DNA of 20,997 nucleotides from Streptococcus parasanguinis. GTDB lineage: Bacteria; Bacillota; Bacilli; Lactobacillales; Streptococcaceae. Numbering within the stretch: the stretch's first letter is position 1; every line of letters starts with the position of its first letter. The translations under genes were made by a program, and so were the position numbers. The notes under the pieces are model-generated. The model did no database searches and had not been told where the DNA came from. It was given only the letters and a program-made list of their open reading frames with translations. Shown here in pieces: positions 13,986-20,997 of the stretch. The stretch lies in assembly GCA_018377375.1 (NCBI GenBank), contig JAGZZN010000033.1:1-20997 (forward strand), written 5' to 3'.

Positions 13986-14754
13986 AATATTTACGAAAAC
14001 GTTGGTAGCGTTGCTCCAGAAGCTCTTCGAGAGGTAAGGCTTGTAAAACCTTTAACTCTTCCTGTAATTCCTTCTTCACTTGAGCCAGTAGTTCTCCATT
14101 TGAAAATCCATGCTCGGGAATCACCTTATCGACAATTTCCATATTTAACAATTCGTGAGAAGTAATCTTCATCAACTCTGCTGCTTCCATGGCACGACTT
14201 CCATCTTTCCAAAGAATAGAGGCGAAACCTTCTGGACTCAAGACTGCATAGATGGAGTTCTCCAGCATCCAAACCTTGTCTGCTACAGCAAGAGCCAAGG
14301 CACCTCCAGAACCACCTTCTCCGATGATAATCGCGATAATTGGAACTTTTAGATCACTCATTTCCATGAGGTTGCGGGCAATGGCTTCCCCTTGTCCTCG
14401 TTCCTCGGCACCAACACCAGGATAAGCACCCGCTGTATTGATAAAGGTCACAACTGGACGGCCAAACTTCTCTGCTTGCTTCATGAGACGCAAAGCTTTT
14501 CGATAGCCTTCTGGATGTGGTTGCCCAAAATTACGTTTTAGATTATCCTGAAGATTTTTTCCTTTTTGGATCCCAACGACTGTAACCGTTTGATCGCCTA
14601 AGCGTCCAATCCCACCAATCACCGCACCATCATCACGGAAGTTTCGATCTCCATGTAATTCGATAAAATCATCAAAGATTCCTTGAGCAAAATCAAGCGC
14701 AGTCAATCTTCCTTGGTCACGTGCCTCTTTAATAATCTGTGTTATTTTACTCAT
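13984..14754 (-). CDS. accA: Acetyl-CoA carboxylase carboxyltransferase subunit alpha
   Basis: This 256-residue subunit joins AccD to form the carboxyltransferase that moves carboxyl from carboxybiotin to acetyl-CoA, giving malonyl-CoA for fatty acid synthesis. The crotonase-like core shows FINTAGAYPGVGAEERGQGEAIARNL and IIGEGGSGGALALAVAD, which build the oxyanion and acyl-CoA sites. I start at the ATG at 14754 (MSKITQIIKEARDQGR), with GGAGG five bases upstream. Readings from 14766 or 14787 only add residues inside accD. With this start it overlaps the accD stop by eight bases, so the two subunits are translationally coupled. It is the last gene of the FASII operon. Confidence 0.96.
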   Translation of the reverse strand: MSKITQIIKEARDQGRLTALDFAQGIFDDFIELHGDRNFRDDGAVIGGIGRLGDQTVTVVGIQKGKNLQDNLKRNFGQPHPEGYRKALRLMKQAEKFGRPVVTFINTAGAYPGVGAEERGQGEAIARNLMEMSDLKVPIIAIIIGEGGSGGALALAVADKVWMLENSIYAVLSPEGFASILWKDGSRAMEAAELMKITSHELLNMEIVDKVIPEHGFSNGELLAQVKKELQEELKVLQALPLEELLEQRYQRFRKY

Positions 14755-15613
14755 GTTTACCTCCATGAAGGGCCAATAATTGTCCAACTGTTGCTCGGAT
14801 TTGGCTTCTCTCCACGATCAAGTCAACAAATCCATGTTCCTGTAGAAATTCTGCTTTTTGGAAATCATCTGGCAATTTTTCACGCACAGTTGATTCAATC
14901 ACGCGCCGACCGGCAAACCCAACCAAGGCTTGACTCTCTGCCATGATAATATCACCTTCCATAGCAAATGAAGCCGTCACCCCACCGGTTGTAGGATCTG
15001 TCAATACAGTCAAATAAAATAATTTTTCTTTAGAATGACGTTGAACAGCCGCAGAAATTTTTGCCATTTGCATCAAACTCACGATTCCTTCTTGCATCCG
15101 AGCACCACCGGAAGCGGTAAAGAGAACAACTGGCAATTTTTCTTTTGTCGCAAATTCAAATAAACGAGTAATTTTTTCGCCTACTACAGAACCCATTGAA
15201 GCCATGATAAAGTTGGAATCCATGATCCCAAGCGCAACTTTTTGCCCTTTAATCAAGGCAGTTCCAGTCAGGACAGCTTCATCCAGTCCTGTCATTTCCC
15301 GAACTGCTGCTAATTTCTTCTTATAATTTGGGAAATTCAAAGGGTCAGTCGTTTCGATTCCTGTAAACATTTCTTCAAAGCTAGCTGGATCCACTGTCAG
15401 CGCCAAGCGTTCTTTAGCAGAAATACGGAAGGTATAGCCACAATTCGGGCATACTCGTTCACTACCTAAATCCTTTTGGTAAATGGTATGTTTACAACCT
15501 GGGCATTGTGAAAATAGTTCATCAGGAACTTCAGGTTTTGGCTGAGGCTCCTTCCAGGCTGACCTATTCGGATTGATCCGAATATATTTATCTTTTTTAG
15601 AAAATAATGCCAT
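14747..15613 (-). CDS. accD: Acetyl-CoA carboxylase carboxyltransferase subunit beta
   Basis: This 288-residue subunit is the AccA partner in the carboxyltransferase reaction. The N-terminal four-cysteine zinc ribbon is intact: Cys37, Cys40, Cys55 and Cys58 (CPGC and CPNC). The crotonase-like core shows FTASGGARMQEG and DPTTGGVTASFAMEGD, with GFAGRRVIE further on. AAGGAG lies six bases before the ATG. Unlike the other genes in this operon it is separated from its upstream neighbour accC by 103 bases that carry two hairpins. Its expression together with accA could therefore differ from that of the upstream genes. Confidence 0.96.
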   Translation of the reverse strand: MALFSKKDKYIRINPNRSAWKEPQPKPEVPDELFSQCPGCKHTIYQKDLGSERVCPNCGYTFRISAKERLALTVDPASFEEMFTGIETTDPLNFPNYKKKLAAVREMTGLDEAVLTGTALIKGQKVALGIMDSNFIMASMGSVVGEKITRLFEFATKEKLPVVLFTASGGARMQEGIVSLMQMAKISAAVQRHSKEKLFYLTVLTDPTTGGVTASFAMEGDIIMAESQALVGFAGRRVIESTVREKLPDDFQKAEFLQEHGFVDLIVERSQIRATVGQLLALHGGKHE

Positions 15614-15630
15614 TACTTACTCCTTATAAT

Positions 15631-15713
15631 ATGCTACAGTATCTGCAGCATTACTATAAAAGCCTGAAACTGTGAAGATGATGTTCATACTTCCCTCACA
15701 AGTCCAGGCTTTT
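15631..15713 (-). promoter_or_regulatory. Two hairpins between accC and accD (possible attenuator or processing site)
   Basis: On the minus strand the first hairpin is formed by AAAAGCCTG and CAGGCTTTT (15705-15713 with 15658-15666), with a smaller imperfect stem (GAAG/CTTC) inside, and ends in UUUUAUAG. It starts four bases after the accC stop. The second, ATGCTGCAG-ATA-CTGTAGCAT (15631-15651), is nine pairs with one G-U and ends six bases before the accD ribosome binding site. The first resembles a weak terminator; the second could affect translation or mRNA cleavage. Confidence 0.55.
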
Positions 15714-15716
15714 TCA

Positions 15717-17081
15717 TCATTCCTTATTATAATTTGGAAGGAATTGTTCCATCAAAAATGCAGTGTCATAATCACCAGCGATCACATGTGAATCTGAAAT
15801 CAAATCCAACTGGAAACTGCTATTGGTGGTGACACCATCGATTTCCAACTCATAAAGAGCACGCTGCATTTTCATCAGTGCATCAAAGCGATTTTCACCA
15901 TGGACAATGATCTTGGCAATCATACTATCATAGTATGGCGGAATCGTATAACCAGGATACACAGCAGAATCCACACGCAAGCCAACCCCACCACTTGGAA
16001 GATAGAGATTAGTGATCTTACCTGGGCTTGGTGCAAAGTTGAAGGAAGGATTTTCCGCATTGATCCGGCATTCAATCGCATGGCCTTTAATGACAATATC
16101 CTCTTGAGTAACGGATAATTCTTGGCCAGCTGCGATTTTAATCTGTTCCTTAACGATATCAACTCCTGTTACAAATTCTGTGACAGGATGCTCCACTTGC
16201 ACACGGGTATTCATTTCCATAAAGTAGAACTCACCCTTGCCTTCATCATACAAGAATTCAATCGTTCCAGCATTCTCATACCCAACTGATTCAGCAGCCC
16301 GAACAGCAGCAGAACCAATTTGATTACGAAGAGTTTTTCCGATAGCAATTGAAGGGGATTCTTCTAGAACTTTTTGATTGTTCCGTTGAAGAGAGCAATC
16401 GCGTTCACCTAAGTGAATGACATGTCCATGCTGATCCGCTAAAATCTGTACTTCAATGTGGCGTGCCGGATAAATCACCCGCTCCATATACATGGCACCA
16501 TTCCCAAAAGCAGCTTGAGCTTCTGAGGAAGCAGATTCAAAAGCAGCAACCAAATCTTCTGGTTTTTCAACCTTCCGAATTCCTTTACCACCGCCTCCTG
16601 CAGATGCTTTCAACATCACAGGGTAACCAATACGTTCTGCAATCTCGAGGGCTTCTTCAGCTGTATAAACTTCACCATCTGATCCAGGAATAACAGGCAC
16701 TCCTGCTTTGATCATCTGTTTACGAGCGTTAATCTTATCCCCCATCATATCCATGACTTTAGCAGAAGGACCAATAAATTTAATGCCCACTTCTTCACAC
16801 ATGGTTGCAAATTTAGAGTTTTCACTTAAAAATCCAAAACCAGGATGGATAGCTTCTGCTCCTGTTAAAACAGCTGCAGACAAGACAGCGCTCATATTCA
16901 AATAAGATTCTGTTGATTTAGCAGGTCCAATACAGACTGCTTCATCCGCTAGTAAGGTATGCAAGGCTTCTTTATCAGCAGTAGAATACACCGCAACCGT
17001 CTCGATGCCAAGTTCACGAGCCGCACGAATAATGCGCACTGCAATCTCACCACGATTGGCGATTAAGATCTTACGAAACAT
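15717..17081 (-). CDS. accC: Acetyl-CoA carboxylase biotin carboxylase subunit
   Basis: This 454-residue ATP-grasp enzyme carboxylates the biotin on AccB using bicarbonate and ATP. The start MFRKILIANRGEIAVRII is diagnostic. The Gly-rich ATP loop KASAGGGGKGI, GERDCSLQRNNQK and EMNTRVQVEHPVTE are the expected active-site motifs, and the length equals that of E. coli AccC. I start at the ATG at 17081, with GAAAGG upstream; a longer reading to 17135 runs into the end of fabZ. It begins 13 bases after the fabZ stop. A 103-base gap with hairpins follows it before accD. Confidence 0.97.
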   Translation of the reverse strand: MFRKILIANRGEIAVRIIRAARELGIETVAVYSTADKEALHTLLADEAVCIGPAKSTESYLNMSAVLSAAVLTGAEAIHPGFGFLSENSKFATMCEEVGIKFIGPSAKVMDMMGDKINARKQMIKAGVPVIPGSDGEVYTAEEALEIAERIGYPVMLKASAGGGGKGIRKVEKPEDLVAAFESASSEAQAAFGNGAMYMERVIYPARHIEVQILADQHGHVIHLGERDCSLQRNNQKVLEESPSIAIGKTLRNQIGSAAVRAAESVGYENAGTIEFLYDEGKGEFYFMEMNTRVQVEHPVTEFVTGVDIVKEQIKIAAGQELSVTQEDIVIKGHAIECRINAENPSFNFAPSPGKITNLYLPSGGVGLRVDSAVYPGYTIPPYYDSMIAKIIVHGENRFDALMKMQRALYELEIDGVTTNSSFQLDLISDSHVIAGDYDTAFLMEQFLPNYNKE

Positions 17082-17094
17082 AGATAGGCCTTTC

Positions 17095-17520
17095 TTAATT
17101 TCCAATTGCAAAAGTAAGTGTTCCTGAAGCTGCAAGCTTACCGTCTACCTCTGCTTTCGCTTCAACAACAGCAATGGTTCCACGACGTTTGACAAAAGTA
17201 GCTGTCATCACCAGTTGATCTCCTGGAACGACTTGTTTTTTAAACTTCACCTTGTCCATCCCTGCATAAAAGACTAATTTCCCTTTATTTTCAGGTTTTG
17301 ACAACTCTAGTACACCTGCTGTTTGTGCCAAAGCTTCCATGATGAGAACACCTGGCATAACAGGATATTGTGGAAAATGTCCATTAAAAAATGGTTCATT
17401 AATTGTCACGTTTTTAATGGCAACAATCGTATCTTCGCTTGTTTCTAAAACGCGATCCACCAAAAGCATTGGGTAACGATGCGGCAAAGCCTCACGAATA
17501 GCATTAATATCAATTGTCAT
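17095..17520 (-). CDS. fabZ: 3-hydroxyacyl-ACP dehydratase FabZ
   Basis: This 141-residue hot-dog fold enzyme dehydrates 3-hydroxyacyl-ACP to trans-2-enoyl-ACP in each elongation cycle. The catalytic pair is His48 in NGHFPQYPVMPGV and Glu62 in LIMEALAQ, and LPHRYPMLLVDRV near the N-terminus is the family signature. The start overlaps the accB stop by four bases (ATGA), so it is translationally coupled. The ribosome binding site AAAGGA lies within the last accB codons, slightly far from the ATG. In streptococci unsaturated fatty acids are made by the isomerase FabM rather than by FabA, so FabZ is expected to be the only dehydratase here. Confidence 0.97.
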   Translation of the reverse strand: MTIDINAIREALPHRYPMLLVDRVLETSEDTIVAIKNVTINEPFFNGHFPQYPVMPGVLIMEALAQTAGVLELSKPENKGKLVFYAGMDKVKFKKQVVPGDQLVMTATFVKRRGTIAVVEAKAEVDGKLAASGTLTFAIGN

Positions 17521-18005
17521 TTGATTCGAACCAATCCTTTTCCAAATTCAACCATTTCTTCATTCGTTACCAAAATTTCAGTGACTACCCCATCTTTTGG
17601 TGCTGGGACTTCATTCATCACTTTCATGGCTTCGATAATCAAGAGTGTTTGACCCTTAGTAACTTTGTCTCCTACAGATACAAAGGCTGGTTTATCCGGT
17701 GCTGGCGACAAGTAAGCCACCCCAACCAATGGACTTTCAACCACATCACCTTCTGCAGCCTGAGCTGGAGCAGCAACTGGTTCAGCCGCTACAGCTGGAG
17801 TTGCTGGTGCTTCAACAACAGGGGCTACTACAGGAGTTTGAGGAGTTGCTACCACTTCAACTGCAGGAGCAACCGGTGTAGATGCAACTGAACTCGTTTG
17901 GTTTTTACTCAAATTCAATTCTTCGCCGTTATTTTTATATGAGAATTCACGCAAAGTTGACGCATCAAATTGAGCCAACAAATCTTTGATTTCAGAAATA
18001 TTCAT
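17517..18005 (-). CDS. accB: Biotin carboxyl carrier protein of acetyl-CoA carboxylase
   Basis: This 162-residue carrier shuttles carboxybiotin between AccC and AccA-AccD. The N-terminal helix (MNISEIKDLLAQFDASTLREF) is the usual AccC-binding part. A long Ala/Pro/Val/Thr-rich linker (about residues 40-86) leads to the biotinyl domain, with IIEAMKVMNE carrying biotinyl Lys128. The domain continues with the thumb-like and beta-strand pattern normal for BCCP. GGAGGG lies just upstream, inside the end of fabF, and the gene starts three bases after the fabF stop. The reading frame is intact. Confidence 0.97.
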   Translation of the reverse strand: MNISEIKDLLAQFDASTLREFSYKNNGEELNLSKNQTSSVASTPVAPAVEVVATPQTPVVAPVVEAPATPAVAAEPVAAPAQAAEGDVVESPLVGVAYLSPAPDKPAFVSVGDKVTKGQTLLIIEAMKVMNEVPAPKDGVVTEILVTNEEMVEFGKGLVRIK

Positions 18006-18008
18006 GAA

Positions 18009-19241
18009 TTAACCCTCCCAACGTTTAAAGGCCAGAACAGCATTGTGTCCTCCAAAACCAAAGGTGTTTGAGATAGCGTACTGAATATCAGCTTCTTGGC
18101 CTTCACCATAAACAACATTGGCTTCAATGTAGTCAGACAATTCTTTGGTACCAGCCGTTTTTGGTACAAAGCTATGACGAATAGCTTCGATGGTAGCAAT
18201 CGCCTCAACTGCACCAGCAGCACCAAGCAAGTGACCAGTAAATGATTTAGTAGATGATACAGGAACTTCTTTACCAAGTACAGAAACGATAGCTCCACTT
18301 TCACCTTTTTCATTGGCAGGTGTAGAGGTACCATGTGCATTGACATAATCGACATCTTCAGGCTTGATACCAGCTTCATTGATCGCCAATTTAATCGCTT
18401 TTGCAGCACCTGAACCGTCTGGTGTTGGCGTTGTCATATGGTAGGCATCACAGTTTGAACCGTAACCAACAATCTCAGCCAAAATATTAGCACCACGTTT
18501 TTGAGCATGTTCCAAACTTTCGATGACAAGAACCCCTGCACCTTCACCCATCACAAAACCATTGCGATCTTTGTCAAATGGAATAGAGGAACGTTCTGGG
18601 TCTTCCGTTGTTGAAAGGGCCGTAAGAGCATTGAAACCACCGATACCAATCTTAGTAATCGAAGCTTCAGCACCACCTGCCAAAACAACATCATGCATAC
18701 CAAATTTAATCTCACGGAAAGCTTCACCAATGGCATCATTGGCAGAAGCACAAGCTGTTGTCACGGATTTACATACCCCTTGAGCCCCAATCTTAAGTGC
18801 GATGTTTCCAGCACCCATGTTTGAAAGAGCTTTTGGAATAAACATTGGTTGGATTCTCTTCATCCCACGTTCATGCATCCGGATAATTTGATCTTCCAAT
18901 TCTTGCAAACCACCGATACCAGATGATACAATCACACCTACACGATCGCGGTCTTCTTCTTCCATATTCAAGCCTGAATTTTCAATAGCCTCCATCGCAG
19001 CATAGATTGCATACAATGAGTAAGTATCCATACGATTTTGATCTTTTTTCACGAAATATTTATCGAATGGGAAATCTTGAATTTCACCAGCATTAAAGAC
19101 TGGAATTTCAGAAGCATCAAATTTTGTAATGGGCTTGATTCCAATTTTTCCTTCATGAAGGCTATTCCAGAACTCCTCTGGTGTATTTCCGATTGGTGAG
19201 GTTACACCGTAACCTGTAATAACAACACGATTTGTAGACAT
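18009..19241 (-). CDS. fabF: 3-oxoacyl-ACP synthase II (FabF)
   Basis: This 410-residue condensing enzyme elongates acyl-ACP with malonyl-ACP and is the only elongation KAS in the visible operon. The catalytic triad is complete: Cys164 in TTACASANDA, His303 in NAHGTSTPANE and His337 in KSFTGHLLGAAG. The N-terminal RVVITGYGVTSPIG and the C-terminal NTFGFGGHNA are family marks. AAAGGAG lies seven bases upstream. It is separated from fabG by 61 bases, more than the other upstream gaps, without a recognisable terminator or promoter. FabF of this type is the target of platensimycin and cerulenin. Confidence 0.97.
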   Translation of the reverse strand: MSTNRVVITGYGVTSPIGNTPEEFWNSLHEGKIGIKPITKFDASEIPVFNAGEIQDFPFDKYFVKKDQNRMDTYSLYAIYAAMEAIENSGLNMEEEDRDRVGVIVSSGIGGLQELEDQIIRMHERGMKRIQPMFIPKALSNMGAGNIALKIGAQGVCKSVTTACASANDAIGEAFREIKFGMHDVVLAGGAEASITKIGIGGFNALTALSTTEDPERSSIPFDKDRNGFVMGEGAGVLVIESLEHAQKRGANILAEIVGYGSNCDAYHMTTPTPDGSGAAKAIKLAINEAGIKPEDVDYVNAHGTSTPANEKGESGAIVSVLGKEVPVSSTKSFTGHLLGAAGAVEAIATIEAIRHSFVPKTAGTKELSDYIEANVVYGEGQEADIQYAISNTFGFGGHNAVLAFKRWEG

Positions 19242-19302
19242 ATATATTCTCCTTTTGTCGGATGGATATTTAAGTAAGTGATTTTCGATCAGTAAGCATT
19301 CA

Positions 19303-20037
19303 TTATTGCATAGTCATGCCGCCATCAATGGCAATTGTTTGACCAGTTAAATATTCTTGACCTGCCAAGAAAGCCGCAACTTCTGCCACTTCTTCAGCTT
19401 GACCAATTCGTTTCATTGGCACTTGAGCTAGCATGGCATCTTTCATTTTCTCTGGAATAGCGTCTGTCATATCTGATTCAATGAAACCGGGTGCAATGGC
19501 ATTGACACGGACACCACGGGCCGCAACTTCACGCGCAACGGATTTGGTAAAACCAATCAATCCAGCTTTTGAAGCTGCATAGTTCGCTTGACCAATATTC
19601 CCCATTAGACCAACAACAGAGGACATGTTGATAATAGCACCTTGACGAGCCTTAGACATAGGCTTTAAAACAGCTTGTGTCATATTAAAGGCACCGGTCA
19701 AGTTGATTTTCAAGACACGTTCAAAATCTTCTTCAGTCATCTTCAACATCAACTTGTCGTTTGTAATGCCAGCGTTATTGACCAAAACATCAACACTACC
19801 AAGCTTTTCAATAGCTTCAGCAACCATACGTTGCGCATCTTCGCCATTAGAAATATCCCCAGAAATACCAACAACAGTCACACCATAGTCAGCAAACTGT
19901 GCAAGCAAGTCCTCAGAAATTTCAGAACGTCCATTTAGGACAACATTGGCACCGAGACTCGCAAATTTATGAGCCACAGCCAATCCAATGCCGCGTGTTG
20001 AACCTGTCACAAAAACATTTTTATTTTTAAGTTCCAT
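19303..20037 (-). CDS. fabG: 3-oxoacyl-ACP reductase FabG
   Basis: This 244-residue short-chain dehydrogenase reduces 3-oxoacyl-ACP with NADPH. The cofactor loop GSTRGIG is at residues 12-18, NNAG at 87-90, and the active site has Ser139/140, Tyr153 and Lys157 (YAASK). The C-terminal DGGMTMQ closes the family pattern. GAGG precedes the ATG, which is 12 bases after the fabD stop. The gene lies where fabG is expected in streptococcal FASII operons, so a sugar or steroid dehydrogenase role is unlikely. Confidence 0.97.
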   Translation of the reverse strand: MELKNKNVFVTGSTRGIGLAVAHKFASLGANVVLNGRSEISEDLLAQFADYGVTVVGISGDISNGEDAQRMVAEAIEKLGSVDVLVNNAGITNDKLMLKMTEEDFERVLKINLTGAFNMTQAVLKPMSKARQGAIINMSSVVGLMGNIGQANYAASKAGLIGFTKSVAREVAARGVRVNAIAPGFIESDMTDAIPEKMKDAMLAQVPMKRIGQAEEVAEVAAFLAGQEYLTGQTIAIDGGMTMQ

Positions 20038-20049
20038 ATTTACCTCATT

Positions 20050-20970
20050 TTAAGCATTCAGAAGAGCATCTAGACTAGCCTGATCTTCGACGTTATAAGT
20101 TGGAAGAGTTTTATCAATTTTCTTCAAGAAACCTGACAAGACTTTTCCAGGTCCGATCTCGATGACCTCATCTACACCAAATTCTTGAATCGTAGCAATT
20201 GAATCATAGAAACGAACCGGTTCTTTTACTTGACGGGCCAAAAGTGCTTTCACATCTTCTGACTTCATGATAGTAGCTTCTGTATTCCCAACTAAAGGAA
20301 GATCAAAATCATTAAATGATACTTTTTCTAGTTCAGCTGCCAATTTTTGACTAGCAGATTCCAGTAAGGCTGTGTGGAATGGACCTGACACATTCAAAGG
20401 GATCAAGCGTTTGGCACCTGCTTCCTTCAAAAGTTCCACAGCATAGTCCACAGCCGCAACCTCACCACCAATCACAATCTGTGCGGGTGTATTGTAGTTA
20501 GCTGGTGTCACTACACCCTTTTCAGATGCTTGTTGACAGATTTCTTCAATCAAACTTGGATCAGTATTCATAACAGCTACCATTTTCCCACTTCCAGCAG
20601 GAGCCGCTGTTTCCATAAATTCACCACGTTTCGCAACCAAAGCTACTGCATCTTCAAACGAAAGAGCTCCAGCCGCAACCAGGGCAGAATATTCCCCCAA
20701 AGAAAGGCCGGCAACAATATCAGGAGTGATACCATTTTCTGCTAAGAGGCGATAAATGGCTACTGACGTTGTCAAAATAGCTGGTTGAGTATAGCGTGTC
20801 TGATTCAGTTTTTCTTCGTTAGAATTAATCAATTCACGCAAGTCATACCCTAGAATACGACTAGCCGTATCAAATGTCTCTTTGACAACGGGATAAGCCG
20901 CATACAAATCGCTCGCCATGCCCAATTTCTGAGCCCCTTGACCAGCAAATAAGAACGCACGTTTTGTCAC
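20050..20970 (-). CDS. fabD: Malonyl-CoA:ACP transacylase FabD
   Basis: This 306-residue enzyme transfers malonyl from CoA to acyl carrier protein. The nucleophile is Ser90 in GLSLGEYSA and the catalytic base His199 in SGPFHTALL. FAGQGAQ at the N-terminus and the QTRYTQPAIL segment are typical. The start codon is GTG at 20970, supported by AAAGGA eight bases upstream and by the family N-terminus MTKxAFLFAGQGAQ; no ATG lies nearby upstream in the window. It is followed by fabG after 12 bases. The gene usually before it in streptococci, fabK, would lie just past the right edge. Confidence 0.96.
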   Translation of the reverse strand: MTKRAFLFAGQGAQKLGMASDLYAAYPVVKETFDTASRILGYDLRELINSNEEKLNQTRYTQPAILTTSVAIYRLLAENGITPDIVAGLSLGEYSALVAAGALSFEDAVALVAKRGEFMETAAPAGSGKMVAVMNTDPSLIEEICQQASEKGVVTPANYNTPAQIVIGGEVAAVDYAVELLKEAGAKRLIPLNVSGPFHTALLESASQKLAAELEKVSFNDFDLPLVGNTEATIMKSEDVKALLARQVKEPVRFYDSIATIQEFGVDEVIEIGPGKVLSGFLKKIDKTLPTYNVEDQASLDALLNA

Positions 20971-20997
20971 TATCCTAATCCTTTCGACGTTTTTAGA

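Noticed and set aside
17619..17900. Repetitive sequence inside accB
   Set aside because: The Ala/Pro/Val/Thr-rich repeats are the normal flexible linker of biotin carrier proteins, not a DNA repeat element.
18002..18409. 135-codon frame on the minus strand inside fabF
   Set aside because: It is an alternate frame of fabF rich in Leu, Val and Lys. fabF is intact with all catalytic residues.
19242..19302. Internal promoter or FabT site between fabF and fabG
   Set aside because: I found no -35/-10 pair and no FabT-type palindrome in these 61 bases, only the fabF ribosome binding site and AT-rich sequence.

Overview
The window looks like ordinary core chromosome of a viridans-type Streptococcus (mitis/sanguinis/parasanguinis neighbourhood; the species cannot be fixed by eye). 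The main reasons are the low-GC codon use, AGGAGG ribosome binding sites, extended TGnTATAAT -10 boxes, and gene clusters typical of the genus: the FASII run fabD-fabG-fabF-accB-fabZ-accC-accD-accA, the manLMN mannose PTS followed by a DUF956 gene, tsaE-GNAT-LCP, and HIT divergent from ecsAB. No tRNA or rRNA gene, insertion sequence, prophage, CRISPR array or toxin-antitoxin pair is visible.

Layout. Positions 1-1841 (minus): the first codons of a gene truncated at the window edge, then ecsB and ecsA (ABC exporter). Positions 1909-2625 (plus): a HIT-family hydrolase and a small membrane-anchored coiled-coil protein, ending at a bidirectional terminator shared with the convergent operon. Positions 2647-4830 (minus): tsaE, a GNAT acetyltransferase and an LCP (LytR/BrpA-type) wall ligase, translationally coupled and apparently transcribed from a leaderless promoter. 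Positions 4831-5211: a 381-base non-coding stretch with a ladder of hairpins. Positions 5212-6633 (minus): an NCS2 purine permease. Positions 6809-7621 (plus): a Cof-type HAD phosphatase. Positions 7812-8834 (plus): a zinc alcohol dehydrogenase whose promoter carries a Rex-like and a CcpA-like site. Positions 9208-11997 (plus): manL-manM-manN from a consensus promoter with an embedded cre-like site, after a 373-base regulatory gap. Positions 12078-12446: a DUF956 gene with its own promoter. Positions 12464-13941: a T-box leader and serS. Positions 13984-20970 (minus): eight genes of fatty-acid synthesis.

How the genes work together. The centre of the window is about sugar uptake and redox: the mannose/glucose PTS feeds glycolysis, and the alcohol dehydrogenase can reoxidise NADH. 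The promoter sites suggest both respond to carbon source, and the dehydrogenase also to NADH/NAD+. The right third makes malonyl-CoA (AccABCD), loads it on ACP (FabD) and elongates acyl chains (FabF, FabG, FabZ). The enoyl reductase, fabH, acpP and the FabT regulator would be expected just beyond the right edge.

I do not see a convincing undescribed biological system. The observations most worth following are non-coding: the hairpin ladder at 5022-5192, the two hairpins between accC and accD, the Rex/cre architecture at the alcohol dehydrogenase, the leaderless tsaE promoter, and the T-box base at the tRNA-discriminator position.
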